From NCBI GenBank assembly GCA_041584475.1, contig JBFHDX010000017.1, positions 1 through 46,540 of the forward strand: DNA of 46,540 bases. The letters run 5' to 3'. This stretch comes from JBFHDX01 sp041584475. Its GTDB lineage: Bacteria > Pseudomonadota > Alphaproteobacteria > UBA8366 > JADFVY01. Position numbers and translations under genes: made by a program. A model generated the notes under the pieces. That model saw nothing but the letters and a program-made list of their open reading frames with translations, had not been told where the DNA came from and made no database searches. This document shows positions 45,556 through 46,540 of this stretch, piece after piece (within the stretch, counting starts at the first letter, position 1; every line of letters begins with the position of its first letter).

Positions 45556-45828
45556 TTAGAGCGTTCCCTTGAAGGCGGCCGCCGGCCGGAAGCCGACGGA
45601 CTTGCTGGCCTTGATCCGCATCGACTGGCCGGTGCGCGGGTTGCGGCCCATGCGGGCCGGACGCGACCGTACGCGGAACTTGCCGAAGCCCGGGATCTGA
45701 AGCTCCCCGGCCTTCTTGCACTGGGTCATGATGTTCTTGAACATCTTGTCCACCGCGCTGCGCGCGCTGGTCTTCGTGCAGCCGGTCTCGCGGGCCAGGA
45801 TTTCGATCAAATCGTCCTTTGCGCTCAT
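45556..45828 (-). CDS. HU family DNA-binding protein
   Basis: The protein has 90 residues, the standard HU/IHF length. The N-terminal helices (DDLIEILARETGCTKTSARS) form the dimer body. The beta-arm segment contains the conserved GRNPRTGQSMRIKASKSVGFRPAAAFK, including the intercalating-proline region. It bends and compacts DNA as a homo- or heterodimer. The start at 45828 follows GAGGA; the frame is open upstream to 45981 without coding character. Confidence 0.95.
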   Translation of the reverse strand: MSAKDDLIEILARETGCTKTSARSAVDKMFKNIMTQCKKAGELQIPGFGKFRVRSRPARMGRNPRTGQSMRIKASKSVGFRPAAAFKGTL

Positions 45829-46092
45829 CTTTGTCCTCGCTATGTCAGACGGTGAGTAGGGGAAGTCGGCTGCCCGGCGTCGGAGATGCCATGCTCGGCT
45901 CTGTTTACTCCTCGCGGTGGCCTTCCTGCGCCGCGAAACACGGCAGCCCGGCAGCCACGGGACTCCGAAATAACCCCACAAATATGACCAATCGGTAAAT
46001 GGCGCCGCGTTTTCACGGCTTGGCGGCGCCGATTCCGGTGCGCGGGGGTCGATTTCGGGCGGTTCGGCGCGATTTCCGTGGTTGCGGCGACG

Positions 46093-46540
46093 TCAGAAGC
46101 CGGGCAGCACCAGCACCGTCGGGCGTCGCGGCAGCGTCGCCAGCGAGACCGTCGTCCGCGGCTCCTCCAGGATCCGCACGTCGAAGTCGCCGGCCATGCC
46201 GGCGACGAAGATCTTCAGCGAGGCGCCGCCGAAATAGTGCATCGGGATGACGATGCTGGCGCGCAGCTCCTGCAGCGTCTCGATCATCGTCGGCAGGTCG
46301 AGCGTGAAGCTGCCGTCGACCGGGGCGAAGACGACGTCGAGGCGGCCGATGCGCGCCAGCTGCTCCGGCGACGGCTTGTGGTGCAGGTGGCCGAAATGCC
46401 CGATGCACAGGTCGGCGACCTCGAAGATGAAGATCGAGTTGCCGTCGGGCTCGACGGTCCCGGCGTAGCCCCTGATGTCGGTCGAGACGTTGCGGACCAG
46501 CACGTCCTTGACGCCGAGATGGTGCTCGGCCGGGCCGCCC
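46093..46540 (-). CDS. MBL-fold metallo-hydrolase, partial
   Basis: The gene runs off the right edge; about 148 C-terminal residues are visible. The preserved part has CIGHFGHLHHKPSPEQLARI, then LDVVFAPVDGSFTLD and IVIPMHYFGG, as in UlaG-like/beta-lactamase-superfamily-2 proteins. The N-terminal HxHxDH motif would lie outside the window. The GTG at 46503 is internal, since the frame continues to the edge (GVKDVLVRN). Confidence 0.82.
   Translation of the reverse strand, partial: GGPAEHHLGVKDVLVRNVSTDIRGYAGTVEPDGNSIFIFEVADLCIGHFGHLHHKPSPEQLARIGRLDVVFAPVDGSFTLDLPTMIETLQELRASIVIPMHYFGGASLKIFVAGMAGDFDVRILEEPRTTVSLATLPRRPTVLVLPGF

Overview
The window comes from a high-GC alphaproteobacterium, probably Rhodospirillales-like. 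The best evidence is a conserved chromosomal run: ribF - ileS - lspA - DUF3035 (BamF-type lipoprotein) - two M16 peptidases, with an endonuclease-type mutL further on. Most genes show strong G/C third positions, which also produce long, meaningless antisense ORFs. I saw no tRNA, rRNA, CRISPR array, transposase or integrase.

Layout. 1-9.6 kb: the end of a FetA/FetB-like ABC exporter, a zinc alcohol dehydrogenase, a homocysteine methyltransferase, a lipoprotein alpha/beta hydrolase, then on the minus strand a class V aminotransferase, a small membrane protein and an EamA transporter, and a membrane sensor histidine kinase. 9.7-18.2 kb: a MaoC hydratase and the conserved housekeeping run. 18.3-21.9 kb: a voltage-gated-type ion channel with a zinc ribbon, divergent from an unusual zinc ribbon-TM-cytochrome c protein, then a GFA protein and a secreted hypothetical. 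21.9-26.4 kb: two lower-GC cargo genes (an MBL-fold lactonase-like protein and a transglutaminase-like protein) set among broken fragments. The 3' end of the cation:proton antiporter gene is duplicated on the far side of the transglutaminase.

26.4-38.7 kb holds the most unusual content. Three separate minus-strand genes encode exported proteins: a choice-of-anchor-B beta-propeller-type protein with a 20-residue Asp/Glu/His loop, an LVIVD-repeat protein, and a 911-residue six-haem cytochrome with cadherin-like, PKD and choice-of-anchor-D modules and a tail of 21 consecutive aspartates. Each has a near-consensus Shine-Dalgarno sequence and its own downstream hairpin. I infer that they may form one extracytoplasmic redox or metal-binding system. 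mutL and a DUF3806 protein lie between them. A perfect 55-bp direct repeat (33933 and 38674) flanks the cytochrome gene, and remnants of RHS-like and PD-(D/E)XK genes sit at the edges, so this stretch looks assembled by recombination.

38.9-43.8 kb: a three-gene HlyD / double-ATPase-permease / permease operon with the E. coli yhiI-rbbA-yhhJ layout. 44.1-46.5 kb: an MFS transporter, a perfect 25-bp inverted repeat, an HU protein and a partial MBL-fold hydrolase that runs off the window.
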